Assembly: GCA_009929615.1 (NCBI GenBank)
Contig: SAAB01000031.1
Location: 1-39,554 of the forward strand
DNA length: 39,554 nt
Origin: Clostridia bacterium
GTDB lineage: Bacteria > Bacillota > Clostridia > Lachnospirales > Lachnospiraceae
Direction of reading: 5' to 3'
Part shown: positions 1 through 9,161 of the stretch, piece by piece
Layout of the letters: every line of letters starts with the position of its first letter
Numbering within the stretch: the first letter of the stretch is position 1
The notes under the pieces: model-generated
Seen by the model: only the letters and a program-made list of their open reading frames with translations
The model's database searches: none
Told to the model about the DNA's origin: nothing
Made by a program: the position numbers and the translations under genes

Positions 1-1
1 A

Positions 2-652
2 GTATATATAAAACAAGAGCTGGAAGCTAATTCCTTAGCTTACCAGCTCAACACTTATCATAGAAGATCTGTATTTACAGACTTTTCTTCACACACTCTA
101 AAAAATATATATGCGGAACATCCTCGCATACACTATCATTTTACCAGTGGCGATACCGCTCTCGTTGCCGAGAAGCTTGATAAGGGCTTGTATGATTTTG
201 CACTCATCGTAGAACCGCCGGATTTATCCCGGTATAACTACATTGAAATCCCTGAAAGCAATTTATGGGGTGTTGTCATGCAGACCTCACATCCTCTGTC
301 CGGTCAGGAGCATATTACCGTTGATGATCTCATTCCCTATCCTATATTCACTTCCCAACAGGCCTTTTCTGTCGATTTTCCCCGTTGGTGTGGCGAAAAA
401 ATAGACAGATTAAACCTTCTTGCAAGTTTTAACCTGTCTACAAATGCAGCCTTTTTTTCAAAAGAAGGTGTCGGTCTGACCTTGAGCTTCGATGAGCTGA
501 TTAATACAAATGAAAAAAGCGGCCTTACATTCCGGCCGCTCTATCCAAAACTTGAAACAAAGATGTATATTATCTGGAAAAAATATCAGGTATTCACTCC
601 TGCTGCCGAGTTATTACTTGACGAGATAAAAAAAGCTACTCTCCCTCACTGA
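2..652 (+). CDS. LysR-family transcriptional regulator, 3' part only
   Basis: The frame is open from the first bases of the window, so the 5' end lies outside it. About 216 residues of the effector-binding domain of a LysR-type regulator are visible; the N-terminal winged-helix DNA-binding domain is missing. Recognisable pieces are the RIHYHFTSGD strand, LDKGLYDFALIVEP, LWGVVMQTSHPL, the EGVGLTL turn and the closing IWKKYQVFTPAAE helix, an order typical of the family. An internal ATG at 188 is not the true start, because family-like sequence continues upstream of it. The last 17 bases overlap the convergent signalling gene. The regulated target is not visible. Confidence 0.85.
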   Translation, partial: VYIKQELEANSLAYQLNTYHRRSVFTDFSSHTLKNIYAEHPRIHYHFTSGDTALVAEKLDKGLYDFALIVEPPDLSRYNYIEIPESNLWGVVMQTSHPLSGQEHITVDDLIPYPIFTSQQAFSVDFPRWCGEKIDRLNLLASFNLSTNAAFFSKEGVGLTLSFDELINTNEKSGLTFRPLYPKLETKMYIIWKKYQVFTPAAELLLDEIKKATLPH

Positions 653-3239
653 TAACACGGCCTTTTCCGGCCTTTTTTGCCTGATATAACCGTTCATCAG
701 CGATTTTTATCATCGTATTGATATCCTTATCCGGAAATTCACTGATATTCACACATCCGGCACTGATTCCAACATTGATGGCACCAAGGTCTTTAAACTC
801 CATATTTTTAACCTGACCAATAACCTCTGAAATACGTTGTACAAAAACTTTTGGCGGTATATCCCAACACATAATCATGAACTCGTCACCGCCATATCGT
901 GCAACAAAATCCCCACGGCTTAATGCAATATTGTCTTCCATTACTTTGGCTACATTTTTCAATATCTCGTCCCCGGCCTGATGACCATAGGCATCATTGA
1001 GTTCTTTGAAATGGTCAATATCGACCATGGCAATTCCTATATCTTTTTTATTTTCTCTGGCGCTGTCCATAAAAGGCTTCAAATACATTTCTATATGACG
1101 CCGATTATAAACCCCTGTCAATGGGTCCATTTCCAGCTGATGATTAAGTTCATCCAGTCTTATATAGAGCATGCTCTTATCAAATACATGGTCCACATAC
1201 TTCTTCTCAAGTTTTGTAACCATTTCCATAATTACACCATGTTCTTTATAAGGTAGATATTTGGATATGACAAAAAATAATCCCTCGTCAGAGTATTCCA
1301 GTTTATTAAATTTTCCATGCTCCTCCAAGGCTCTCATGGAAATACAATTGCTGCATCGTGTATTCTTGCCCCAGACTGAAAAACAGGAATGCCTGTTACA
1401 CCCCTGGCCTTCACATCCCACATCTAAAACAGCAGTTTTTTTCGGATCAACTACCCGCACAATATCAAAATAGGATTTCAAAAATTCCACATAAATTTCT
1501 AATTTTTCCTCGGTAAACTCTCCCTGATCCCAGAGCAAATCCAGTTTTTCACCAAAATCCAGATTCGAAGAAATCATATCTATAGTAGAGGACTCGGAGA
1601 GCAATGCTTCAAACTCACTTTTTATCATCGGCTTAGCAAAGTAATACCCCTGCACATAATTACAGCCTATCGAACGCAGCATCTTAATCTGCTCTTCCGT
1701 CTCAACACCTTCGGCTATAACACTCAGTTTCATCCACCTGGCCAGGTTCATTATGAATTCCAAAATTCTCTTTTTTGAAGTAGTTTCTGATTGGTTTTGA
1801 AGAAACATCATATCCAGCTTCAAAATATCTACCGGCATCTCTGCAAGAATGTTTAATGAAGAATAGCCGCTTCCAAAATCATCCATCTCAATAATGAATC
1901 CAAGTTCCCGCAGACTTCCTACAATGTTGATGACCTGTTCTGTATTTTCCGAATAAGCCGACTCTGTAATTTCCAAATGAAAATACTGTTGTGGAATATC
2001 ATATTTTGTAATTAAGTCCATCAGGATATTTGGGAGCTGACGATTAAACAAATCAACTCGGGACACATTGACAGATACAGCTACCAGCGAATTGCCTTTA
2101 TCCATCCATATCCGCAGATCCTTGCAGACTCTTTCCCACACATAATAATCCAGCTGGGCAATAAATCCATTCTGTTCAAATACCGGAATAAATGAACCCG
2201 GAGATAAAAATCCCTTTTCCGGATGAATCCAGCGTACCAGGGCTTCTGCACCTGCAATTGCTTCTGTATTCAGGTCATATTTAGGCTGATAGTACACCTG
2301 GAACTGGTTTTCATCCAATGCCGCCTGCATATTATTTGAAATAAACTGCTCATCTAAAAGCCGCTGTCGTATCGAATCATCATAAATTGTAAAAAATGTG
2401 TCGTACTTACCGCGATTTTCATTGGCCGCAATCTTCGCCCTGTCGCACATGGCACCAATGGATATCGTTGTATCTACAATCGCATAAATCCCGCAATGAA
2501 GCTTTATATTCATATCAATCGGAAATTCATTCACCTTTTTAAACATCGTTTTAATGACTTCTGTTCCCCGGTTTTCTATATGTGGAATCAATGCATAGAA
2601 CTCATCTCCCAGAAAACGACCGCATATATTATAGGTTCTGCATGTATCTCTCAGAATATTGGCAATGTGACATAAAACCTCGTCGCCCTTTCTCTCTCCA
2701 TATATTTCATTTATTAATTTAAACCGTTCAACCCCAATGCAAAGAATATCAAAGTTTTCTTCCGGCATACTTTTCAATTTATCTCTAACTATCTCATGGA
2801 AGAACTGTTTATTATATAATCCCGTCAGCTCGTCTTTCTGTACTTTATTAATCATCGCCGCCGTTTCCCGGAATCGGATGATATTTTCCAGACGGTGAAG
2901 GATAATATCCCCTTTATAAGGTTTGGTAATATAATCCTGTGCCCCCATAGACAATGCCTGTAATTCTGTTTGGTTATCATCCATCTGGGTGGAAACAATC
3001 ACCGGAATCTTCGATAAAACAGAATCTTTACGCATTACCTTCAAAACTTCATAACCATCCATAACCGGCATCATAAGGTCCAGAAGTACAACTGCAATCA
3101 AATCTGAATAGGTCCGTAACAGTTCAAGGGCCAATTTACCATTCTCCGCATAAATGATTTCATATTTTTCTTCCAGCAGTTTCCCCAGTATTCTTCGATT
3201 GACCTTTTGGTCATCTACAATCATAATCGTATATTTCAA
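636..3239 (-). CDS. REC-GGDEF-EAL-Cys-rich-GGDEF cyclic-di-GMP signalling protein
   Basis: About 867 residues. The N-terminal receiver domain has acidic pair D9-D10, phosphoacceptor D54 (LLDLMMP) and K106 (ITKPY). A first GGDEF domain reads LGDEF at about 210 and is probably not catalytic. The EAL domain (about 310-540) keeps the catalytic signature: EAL, NVSR, LEITES, DDFGSGYSS, KLD, AEGVET and QGYYFAKP, so phosphodiesterase activity is likely. A segment with five cysteines (609-632) follows, then a C-terminal GGDEF domain with intact GGDEF at 783-787. Its inhibitory RxxD position reads SRGD, so product inhibition may be absent. I chose the TTG start at 3239 because GAGGTGG lies 7 bases upstream and the receiver domain begins at once; an upstream ATG at 3332 would add 31 unstructured residues. 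The protein probably both makes and breaks c-di-GMP under phosphorelay control. Confidence 0.88.
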   Translation of the reverse strand: MKYTIMIVDDQKVNRRILGKLLEEKYEIIYAENGKLALELLRTYSDLIAVVLLDLMMPVMDGYEVLKVMRKDSVLSKIPVIVSTQMDDNQTELQALSMGAQDYITKPYKGDIILHRLENIIRFRETAAMINKVQKDELTGLYNKQFFHEIVRDKLKSMPEENFDILCIGVERFKLINEIYGERKGDEVLCHIANILRDTCRTYNICGRFLGDEFYALIPHIENRGTEVIKTMFKKVNEFPIDMNIKLHCGIYAIVDTTISIGAMCDRAKIAANENRGKYDTFFTIYDDSIRQRLLDEQFISNNMQAALDENQFQVYYQPKYDLNTEAIAGAEALVRWIHPEKGFLSPGSFIPVFEQNGFIAQLDYYVWERVCKDLRIWMDKGNSLVAVSVNVSRVDLFNRQLPNILMDLITKYDIPQQYFHLEITESAYSENTEQVINIVGSLRELGFIIEMDDFGSGYSSLNILAEMPVDILKLDMMFLQNQSETTSKKRILEFIMNLARWMKLSVIAEGVETEEQIKMLRSIGCNYVQGYYFAKPMIKSEFEALLSESSTIDMISSNLDFGEKLDLLWDQGEFTEEKLEIYVEFLKSYFDIVRVVDPKKTAVLDVGCEGQGCNRHSCFSVWGKNTRCSNCISMRALEEHGKFNKLEYSDEGLFFVISKYLPYKEHGVIMEMVTKLEKKYVDHVFDKSMLYIRLDELNHQLEMDPLTGVYNRRHIEMYLKPFMDSARENKKDIGIAMVDIDHFKELNDAYGHQAGDEILKNVAKVMEDNIALSRGDFVARYGGDEFMIMCWDIPPKVFVQRISEVIGQVKNMEFKDLGAINVGISAGCVNISEFPDKDINTMIKIADERLYQAKKAGKGRVISEGE

Positions 3240-3288
3240 TATACCGCCACCTCGCTTAGCATTAGTATCTTTCCCCCATCCCTCTTTT

Positions 3289-3311
3289 ATGTGTCCACCG
3301 AGTAGACACAT
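3289..3311. promoter_or_regulatory. Inverted repeat ATGTGTC-N9-GACACAT
   Basis: A perfect 7-bp inverted repeat with a 9-base spacer lies about 50 bases upstream of the TTG start of the REC-GGDEF-EAL gene. It could be an operator, perhaps for the neighbouring TetR protein. It has no U-tract in either direction, so it is not a convincing terminator. The assignment is inference. Confidence 0.35.
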
Positions 3312-3324
3312 TTGTCTATAAAAC

Positions 3325-3344
3325 AGTACCACTTCCGTGGCACT
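3325..3344 (-). terminator. Likely intrinsic terminator after the TetR gene
   Basis: Just past the TetR stop codon the minus strand reads AGTGCCAC-ggaa-GTGGTACT, an 8-bp stem with one G-U pair and a tetraloop, followed by GTTTTAT. The short, modestly U-rich tail makes it a moderate call. Confidence 0.5.
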
Positions 3345-3347
3345 ATT

Positions 3348-3974
3348 TTAAAAATACTTTAATGTCGTATCAATTAACTTATCACTTAGTGCTATGGCCT
3401 CATCGACTGTTTTAATCCCACAATCAATGTCATTGACCATTCGCTCTACAAATCCCACACATAAGGTCGTCACAAAATATTCAAACTCACCACTTTGAAG
3501 TTCTTTCCGAATACTGCCATCTTCCTGACCCAGATGAATCATCTGAGCTATTCCGCGCTGTAAGGACCCGGTATGACGAAACTGTTTCCAGTAATTTCCC
3601 TGTGTACCATCATGATATCTGCAGTAAATATCTGCATTCATAACAAAAATAGAAGACTTATATTCCCGAAGTACATAAGAATTATGTGTCTTTACAAGCA
3701 TCTCCAGTCTCTTCTTACCATTCTCCCGCTCCGGATTCTGGGCACGGTACAATTCCATAATCTTATCATAATTTCTTTGTACCACCATCTTGGATACCTG
3801 AAAAATCAAGTCTGTTTTCGTATTGAAATATCGTTTAATGGATTTAATAGAAAGATGGGCTTTCTCAGCAATATCTTTCTGGCTTAATTCAGCGACGCCG
3901 ACTTCAATACCCAGTTGATAGGTAGCCTCTAACGCCCTCGCAATATTTTCCTGTCTATAATCTGCAGATTTCAT
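3348..3974 (-). CDS. TetR/AcrR-family transcriptional regulator
   Basis: 208 residues. The first 60 form a TetR-type helix-turn-helix: AELSQKDIAEKAHLSIKSIK followed by RYFNTKTDLIF, matching the family pattern of recognition helix, Tyr-Phe and K-x-x-L. The remaining all-helical ligand domain is divergent and gives no ligand clue. Start supported by AAAGG 6 bases before the ATG at 3974. It lies between two c-di-GMP genes and may control one of them, but no operator is certain; the ATGTGTC repeat at 3289-3311 is a candidate. A hairpin terminator closes the gene. Confidence 0.85.
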   Translation of the reverse strand: MKSADYRQENIARALEATYQLGIEVGVAELSQKDIAEKAHLSIKSIKRYFNTKTDLIFQVSKMVVQRNYDKIMELYRAQNPERENGKKRLEMLVKTHNSYVLREYKSSIFVMNADIYCRYHDGTQGNYWKQFRHTGSLQRGIAQMIHLGQEDGSIRKELQSGEFEYFVTTLCVGFVERMVNDIDCGIKTVDEAIALSDKLIDTTLKYF

Positions 3975-4058
3975 TCTTAACCTTTCAATATAACCCTGTT
4001 TATTTACTCATTTGATTTTATAACGTTTATCAAATTATATCAAGCTATTTTCTTGAGA

Positions 4059-5942
4059 TTACTCATAAATTTTAAACTGGTTTTTCCCTGCATGTTTTGC
4101 TTCATATAAAGCTGTATCCGCCTTTTTATAAAGGGTTGCCAGGTCATCTTTGCCCTTTGTGGCAATAACCACACCCAGCGAACAGGACACCGGAAAGGCA
4201 AAATCTTCTTTTTCCTGAATCTGACTGATATTTTCTACCAGTTCTTTTGCTTTCATATAAGCATCTTCCCGTTTAGTGATAGACGTCATAAAAACTGTAA
4301 ATTCATCTCCGCCAAGTCTTCCGACAATATCTGTCGAGCGGAAAGTCTTTGTCATAGCTGCTCCCACTGCCATCAACACCTGGTCGCCCACCGCATGACC
4401 ATAGGTATCGTTAATTTGTTTAAAACCATCTAAATCCAAAATCAAAAATGCACACTGCAGGTAGGCATTTCTTCTTTCATTTAAAATAATACTTGCTTTG
4501 CGTTCAAAACTTCTTCGATTGTAAACAGAAGTCAAAGAATCTCTCTGGGCAATCTTTCCCTTTGTAATATCCTCTGATACGCCAATAACTCTTACAGGTC
4601 TGTGCCGTTCATCATAAATCAGATGGAAAAGCACCTGTTCCCACCAATAAGTAGTTTCCGGTCCATTATCCGGCAATTTCCGTATTCTCCAGCAGCCTTT
4701 GACATCCTGTTTTCCTGCATAAACCTGTTCCATAGTTTCACGGATAATCGGGACGTCCTCCGGATGCACATAGCCGGCTTCGATAACACTTTCCGGTATG
4801 TTATTTCGAAGTTCATAAAATCCATGCAATTCATGAGCATTATCCATCTTGGTAATTGAACGGGTTTTTAAATCCAGTTCCCAAATACACAAGTGGGTTC
4901 TTTCCAGAGCAAGGCGAAGCCGTTCTCCATCTTCGATTCGCCTTTTACTGCCCCGTCTCTTAATAACAAAAATCGTTAGCAACAGGAGCCCTATCACAAA
5001 GACAATCAAAAGAATTCCACCAATAACAAATATTGGGTGTTTATATACAAATATGAGCCACTCATTATCATAGGCCCCATTAATAACGCCCTCATAAACG
5101 GCCTGATTAATATCCCAGTCTGAAAGTTTATCAATTCCTTTATTTAAAATACTGGTCAGATGCTTGTCATTCTGGTTGCTGATACCAAAGCACAACAGCC
5201 AGCTGAAATCAGAAATCGTATGACTCTTAAGGGCACTGTATTTTGGTATTCCCATATAATATTCTGTACAATACGCTGCCAATATAGCCATGTCTACTTC
5301 CCCATCCTGCACTTTATCAAGACATTCTTCATTCGAAGTACATTCAACAAGTTCGACATTTGGAATCTGGGCTTCTATGTAGGCATTCGCATAATCACCT
5401 TCGATAACTGCAATTCTTTTTCTTGCATCACTCTGATAAAGGTCGTGCCATTCATTTTTAGAAATAACCGCACTATTAATCGAAAGATACGGCGTTGACA
5501 AACTGACATTATACTGCTTTGCCACTTCCTCATCAAAGGCAAGACCCGAAATCATATCTGCTTCCCCGGATTGAACTGCTTTCAACGCGTCTGCGTAGCT
5601 GTCCATAACCTTATATTCGATTTCAAAGCCTGTATAGCCCTCCAGCTTCCTTAATATCTCAGGAATAACCCCGGCATACTGTTTTGTATCTTCATCCAAA
5701 TACTCTAATGGACGCCAGGAAGCATCCGCAGCTATAGTAATCGTCGGATGGGCCTGTTGATAAGTAAATTCCTCGGCTGTCAAGGTTACCCTGCTTCCGT
5801 CTGTAGCCGTTGCCGTTGCATCCGTAGCTGCCCCATCTGTTTCTGCACCAAATACAGTCACTGACATCAGTATTGCCGCTATTATAATGAATGCCGTACT
5901 TCTGTAAAGAATCTTAGAATGCCTTTGCCAGAATTCTCTCAT
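4059..5942 (-). CDS. Diguanylate cyclase with periplasmic solute-binding sensor and PAS domain
   Basis: About 627 residues. An N-terminal membrane segment (AFIIIAAILMSVTVFGA) exports a type-3 solute-binding domain (about 60-290: TITIAADASWRPLEY, GEADMISGLAF, AAYCTEYYMG). A second membrane helix (about 305-335) leads to a PAS/PAC domain (ending RVIGVSEDITKG) and a C-terminal GGDEF domain (DSLTSVYNRRSF, GGDEF at 544-548). The inhibitory site RSTD, five residues before GGDEF, is intact, so the enzyme should be active and product-inhibited. The ATG at 5942 has GGGAGG 8 bases upstream; a longer frame to 6026 adds residues overlapping the kinase gene. It lies 16 bases after the hybrid kinase, so the two are probably co-transcribed. 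It likely couples an external amino-acid-like solute to c-di-GMP synthesis; the ligand is unknown. Confidence 0.88.
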   Translation of the reverse strand: MREFWQRHSKILYRSTAFIIIAAILMSVTVFGAETDGAATDATATATDGSRVTLTAEEFTYQQAHPTITIAADASWRPLEYLDEDTKQYAGVIPEILRKLEGYTGFEIEYKVMDSYADALKAVQSGEADMISGLAFDEEVAKQYNVSLSTPYLSINSAVISKNEWHDLYQSDARKRIAVIEGDYANAYIEAQIPNVELVECTSNEECLDKVQDGEVDMAILAAYCTEYYMGIPKYSALKSHTISDFSWLLCFGISNQNDKHLTSILNKGIDKLSDWDINQAVYEGVINGAYDNEWLIFVYKHPIFVIGGILLIVFVIGLLLLTIFVIKRRGSKRRIEDGERLRLALERTHLCIWELDLKTRSITKMDNAHELHGFYELRNNIPESVIEAGYVHPEDVPIIRETMEQVYAGKQDVKGCWRIRKLPDNGPETTYWWEQVLFHLIYDERHRPVRVIGVSEDITKGKIAQRDSLTSVYNRRSFERKASIILNERRNAYLQCAFLILDLDGFKQINDTYGHAVGDQVLMAVGAAMTKTFRSTDIVGRLGGDEFTVFMTSITKREDAYMKAKELVENISQIQEKEDFAFPVSCSLGVVIATKGKDDLATLYKKADTALYEAKHAGKNQFKIYE

Positions 5943-5958
5943 GTGATATCCTCCCGTT

Positions 5959-7155
5959 TTATGAAAAATGCTCTGCCAGCGTTTTATATAGCTGTTCCGG
6001 CTCAATCGGTTTTGCAAGATGAGCATTCATCCCAGCCTCTTTAGACAGTTTTCTATCTTCGTCGAAGGCATTTGCCGTCATGGCAATAATCGGAATTCTC
6101 TGTGCATCCGGGCGTTCCAAAGACCGAATGGCACGCGTCGCATCTAAACCGTTCATATTCGGCATCCGGACATCCATCAGAACTGCGTCAAAGGTATTCG
6201 GCGGATTTGAAGAAAAGGTTTCGACTGCCTTTACACCATCTGTCACATGGGTAATAATCATTCCCCGTTTTTCTAAAAGCTTTATAGCAATTGTGGCATT
6301 CAGCTGATGGTCCTCTACCAGTAAAATGTGTCTTCCCTTCAAAACATCTATATCTGGTGCGTCCTTTATCTCCTCTTTTTCCTCAACCCGACGAGCCTTG
6401 CGATATCTGTAAACAAAGCGGATTGTAAATGTCGAGCCTTTACCAAACTCGCTCTCTACCCGAATATCTCCACCCATCTTCCGGGCTACACTTCGTGAAA
6501 TAGCTAGGCCAAGTCCTGTACCAGGAACATCGATCGTCGCCGCTGTCCGCTCCTGTTCAAAAGGCTGAAAAAGCTTTGTCATAAATTCCGGACTCATTCC
6601 ACAGCCATTATCCTTCACAATAATTTCATCAGCTGCTGTCTCTGTTTCTATATTAAATTCAATATTTTTGAATATCAATTCAACCTGACCATATTCCGGT
6701 GTAAACTTGCAGGCATTGTTTAAAAGATTCATAAGCATCTGCTTTGTTTTCTGCAAATCAATGAAATATTCATAGGCTATCGGCCGTGTAATACGCGGAT
6801 TATAAACAAAGTTAATATGCTTTGCACGCATGGATGGCTCAATCATCTTGATGACAGAACCTACAACGTCACTTGGGGATACCCATTCCTTATTAAGCGA
6901 CATCTTTCCACTGTCAATCCGGCTCATCTCAAGAATATCATTCAAAATTCCCAACAAATATTCGCTGGAATCTCCAATCTGGTGAATATAATCGGATGCC
7001 GTTGGATTATCCGTCACCTCATCTGCCGCCAGCCTTGTCATTCCCAGAATCGCATTCATCGGTGTTCGGATTTCATGACTCATATTGGCAAGAAATTCCG
7101 ACTTGGCCGCATTGGCCTTTTTCTCAGCTTCCAAGGTCGTCTGTAATTCCTGCAT
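5959..7155 (-). CDS. Hybrid histidine kinase, C-terminal half (HisKA-HATPase-REC)
   Basis: 398 residues from the first ATG after an in-frame TAG at 7195-7197. The HisKA box is [16 protein letters not shown] with the phospho-His. The ATPase domain has N (NNACKF), G1 (DNGCGM), F and G2 (GTGLGLAIS) boxes. A receiver domain follows (about 275-395: [26 protein letters not shown]). The frame is continuous with the upstream sensor apart from the stop: the codons between TAG and this ATG read [13 protein letters not shown], the usual end of a PAC motif. GAGG lies 8 bases before this ATG, so reinitiation could give a free soluble kinase. No HPt domain is seen, so phosphate would pass to another protein. 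Confidence 0.85.
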   Translation of the reverse strand: MQELQTTLEAEKKANAAKSEFLANMSHEIRTPMNAILGMTRLAADEVTDNPTASDYIHQIGDSSEYLLGILNDILEMSRIDSGKMSLNKEWVSPSDVVGSVIKMIEPSMRAKHINFVYNPRITRPIAYEYFIDLQKTKQMLMNLLNNACKFTPEYGQVELIFKNIEFNIETETAADEIIVKDNGCGMSPEFMTKLFQPFEQERTAATIDVPGTGLGLAISRSVARKMGGDIRVESEFGKGSTFTIRFVYRYRKARRVEEKEEIKDAPDIDVLKGRHILLVEDHQLNATIAIKLLEKRGMIITHVTDGVKAVETFSSNPPNTFDAVLMDVRMPNMNGLDATRAIRSLERPDAQRIPIIAMTANAFDEDRKLSKEAGMNAHLAKPIEPEQLYKTLAEHFS

Positions 7156-7194
7156 ATGCTTTTCCTCAGTAATATCATAGTAAGTGATATATGC

Positions 7195-8556
7195 CTATAC
7201 ATTACCCTCAGGCTGTCCGACACTACGGCCTTTTGCCGATAACCATATATACTGGTCCTTTGCCCGGTTAAACATCCGGTATTCGTAATCAACAGAGCCC
7301 CCCGGCTGCCGGAGCGTACTCATAACCTGACGTAAGGTTGGAATATCTTCCGGATGGGCCATCTGCAAAACACCATCATCCTTTATCCGCTCTGCAAATT
7401 CTCTGCTAATGCCCATCATCTCGCAAATAGCAGGATTGGCAATTCGTAATTTTAATCCCTCCGCTGTAAACTCAAATACATAAACACCAACGGCAACATT
7501 ATCTAAAACACTGGCCAAAGTTGTCATCTGTTGTTCCAGGGCCAGCTGCTCATCCTTCTGATACTGGATATCCGTCGCTGTACATGCCACTTTAACCCGG
7601 CTTCCCTCCGAATCATAAATCGTTGTAAATACATATCGAAACCAAGAGTAATTTCCTTCAAAAAGGGTCCTTGTTTCACAGGTTACACACTTCTCCCCCC
7701 GGTCTACTTTTGCAAAAGCTTCTTTTAAAACGGGTACATCCTCCGGATGAGTGATTTCCAGCTCATACCAGCTCTGTGGATAATTCTGCATCTCATGGGG
7801 TGCCGAAAAAGATTCCCGACGATTAAACTGGAGGGACATATGCTGCTCCGGATAATATTCAAAATAAATAATATCCGCACTGCTGATAGCTGCCTCCATA
7901 GAATTCTGTACTTCTTCTAACTGACGTTTTGATTCTAAAACCTGTCTGAGATAAGTGTTATTCTGTTCCAGCAGAATATGCTGCTCTCTGCGGGCACGGG
8001 TAAGCAGTTCATGAGTCTGCTCCCGTACAGTCTCAAGAAAGTATCCGATTGCCCAAAAGGCTATATAAACTACCGGAAACCGAAGTAAAAAGGCCGCCGT
8101 ATAATCCCTGCATTCAATCAGGCTCAGCCCTATCGGTGTATAAAAGAAGAATGCCAGTTCAACGAACAATGCCAGCGCGTAGGCACTTCCTAATTTTCTT
8201 CCAAAGGCAAAAGGTCCGCATGCCGGAAGCAGAAGAAGCCATATCGTACTAAATCCCTGGGTCCCACCATAAATAATAAAATAGGTGAACAGGATAAAAA
8301 TTTCAATTAATAACAAAACAAGTGCTTTATTCTTTTCAGGGGATTCTTTAATCGCAATGAACCCGAATATAAATGAGCACATACAAAAAACAGACGTCGC
8401 CCAAAGCAAACTGTCCTGACGCGTCATAACATTAAGAATAGACATACCACCGCTGATGATTCCAAAAGCAAATAATAAAGCAGCGATCTCTTTCTTCCTA
8501 TAACGAAAGTCTTCTGTGACTTTCGTTTTTGACTTAACCCCATCTTGGTATTTCAT
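7195..8556 (-). CDS. Membrane sensor half of the hybrid kinase (6 TM + two PAS), ended by an in-frame TAG
   Basis: 453 residues. Six hydrophobic helices span about 26-175 (a MASE-like integral sensor), followed by a coiled-coil stretch and two PAS/PAC domains. The first PAC ends KVACTATDIQYQKDEQ; the second runs from DNVAVGVYVFEF to YRMFNRAKDQYIWLSAKG. The protein stops at TAG just after PEGNV, in the middle of the second PAC motif, and the same frame continues directly into the kinase half. GGAG lies 8 bases before the ATG at 8556. As annotated it can sense but not signal; with readthrough it would be a hybrid kinase of about 866 residues. The original codon may have been Tyr, since family members often read VYAYITY here (from memory). 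Confidence 0.85.
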   Translation of the reverse strand: MKYQDGVKSKTKVTEDFRYRKKEIAALLFAFGIISGGMSILNVMTRQDSLLWATSVFCMCSFIFGFIAIKESPEKNKALVLLLIEIFILFTYFIIYGGTQGFSTIWLLLLPACGPFAFGRKLGSAYALALFVELAFFFYTPIGLSLIECRDYTAAFLLRFPVVYIAFWAIGYFLETVREQTHELLTRARREQHILLEQNNTYLRQVLESKRQLEEVQNSMEAAISSADIIYFEYYPEQHMSLQFNRRESFSAPHEMQNYPQSWYELEITHPEDVPVLKEAFAKVDRGEKCVTCETRTLFEGNYSWFRYVFTTIYDSEGSRVKVACTATDIQYQKDEQLALEQQMTTLASVLDNVAVGVYVFEFTAEGLKLRIANPAICEMMGISREFAERIKDDGVLQMAHPEDIPTLRQVMSTLRQPGGSVDYEYRMFNRAKDQYIWLSAKGRSVGQPEGNV

Positions 8557-8602
8557 AAGCCCTTCTCCATCTGTGCTATGAATAAATACGGTATTTTCCT
8601 TA

Positions 8603-8631
8603 ATTATACTACTTTAAATTACCTATTTCCA
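8603..8631 (-). promoter_or_regulatory. Candidate promoter of the sensor kinase operon
   Basis: On the minus strand TGGAAA (8626-8631) and a perfect TATAAT (8603-8608) are 17 bases apart, about 50 bases upstream of the sensor ATG. The -10 is strong and the -35 matches 4 of 6. Confidence 0.45.
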
Positions 8632-8645
8632 CTATTATTGATGTG

Positions 8646-8691
8646 CAAAAAAAGCAGAAATATTTAGACAACTCATCTAAATACTTCTGCT
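8646..8691 (-). terminator. Intrinsic terminator after the MarR/peroxidase unit
   Basis: The minus strand reads AGCAGAAGTATTTAGA, a short loop, then TCTAAATATTTCTGCT and a run of seven T. The long stem has one mismatch and a textbook U-tract, and lies directly after the MarR stop codon. Confidence 0.9.
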
Positions 8692-8702
8692 CTTTATCTT
8701 TC

Positions 8703-9140
8703 CTATTCAAACTGAGCCAATAGTTTATGAAGCATTCGCTGTAATGTTTCTGCTTCTTCCGAATCCATCCGAATACATTCCTGCATCTGCTCCGGAACTT
8801 TTATAGCTTCATCCTTTAAAGCTTCACCCTTATCTGTAATCGAAATACATACATTACGCTCATCGCTCTCCATACGTTTTCTGGTAACATACCCTTTTTG
8901 CTCAAGTTTTTTTAAGAGTGGCGTCAGAGTTCCTGAATCCAAATACAAAGCTTTTCCCAGTTCTGTAACTGTCACTTCCTTTTTCTCCCACAATACCATC
9001 ATAGCAATATACTGGGTATAAGTCAGATTCAATACATCTAGGTAAGGCTTATATCTTCTTACAATCTCCTTGGAACAAACATATAATGGAAAGCACATCT
9101 GATTCTTCAATCGGATGGCTGCATATTTATCAACAGTCAT
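8703..9140 (-). CDS. MarR-family regulator, OhrR-like peroxide sensor
   Basis: 145 residues. The winged helix is clear: VTVTELGKALYLDSGTLTPL recognition region, then LLKKLEQKGYVTRKRMESDERNV wing. A cysteine near the N-terminus (NQMCFPLY, Cys16) sits where OhrR proteins carry the peroxide-reactive cysteine, next to the usual aromatic/Leu context; a further cysteine occurs at VCSKE. AGGAGG is 7 bases before the ATG. It lies 21 bases downstream of the glutathione peroxidase and probably shares its transcript, ending at the hairpin at 8653-8691. The palindrome overlapping the shared promoter (9744-9761) is the expected operator. Oxidation of Cys16 would release repression. Organic hydroperoxide sensing is inferred from family and context. 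Confidence 0.85.
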   Translation of the reverse strand: MTVDKYAAIRLKNQMCFPLYVCSKEIVRRYKPYLDVLNLTYTQYIAMMVLWEKKEVTVTELGKALYLDSGTLTPLLKKLEQKGYVTRKRMESDERNVCISITDKGEALKDEAIKVPEQMQECIRMDSEEAETLQRMLHKLLAQFE

Positions 9141-9161
9141 GGTGAATCCTCCTGTAACCTT

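Noticed and set aside
647-685. GGCC-rich hairpin as a terminator between the first two genes
   Set aside because: It lies inside the coding end of the REC-GGDEF-EAL gene, and the self-pairing GGCC stem is only four bases long.
4602-5498. Several plus-strand frames within the diguanylate cyclase gene
   Set aside because: They have no ribosome sites or motifs and lie opposite a gene with clear domains.
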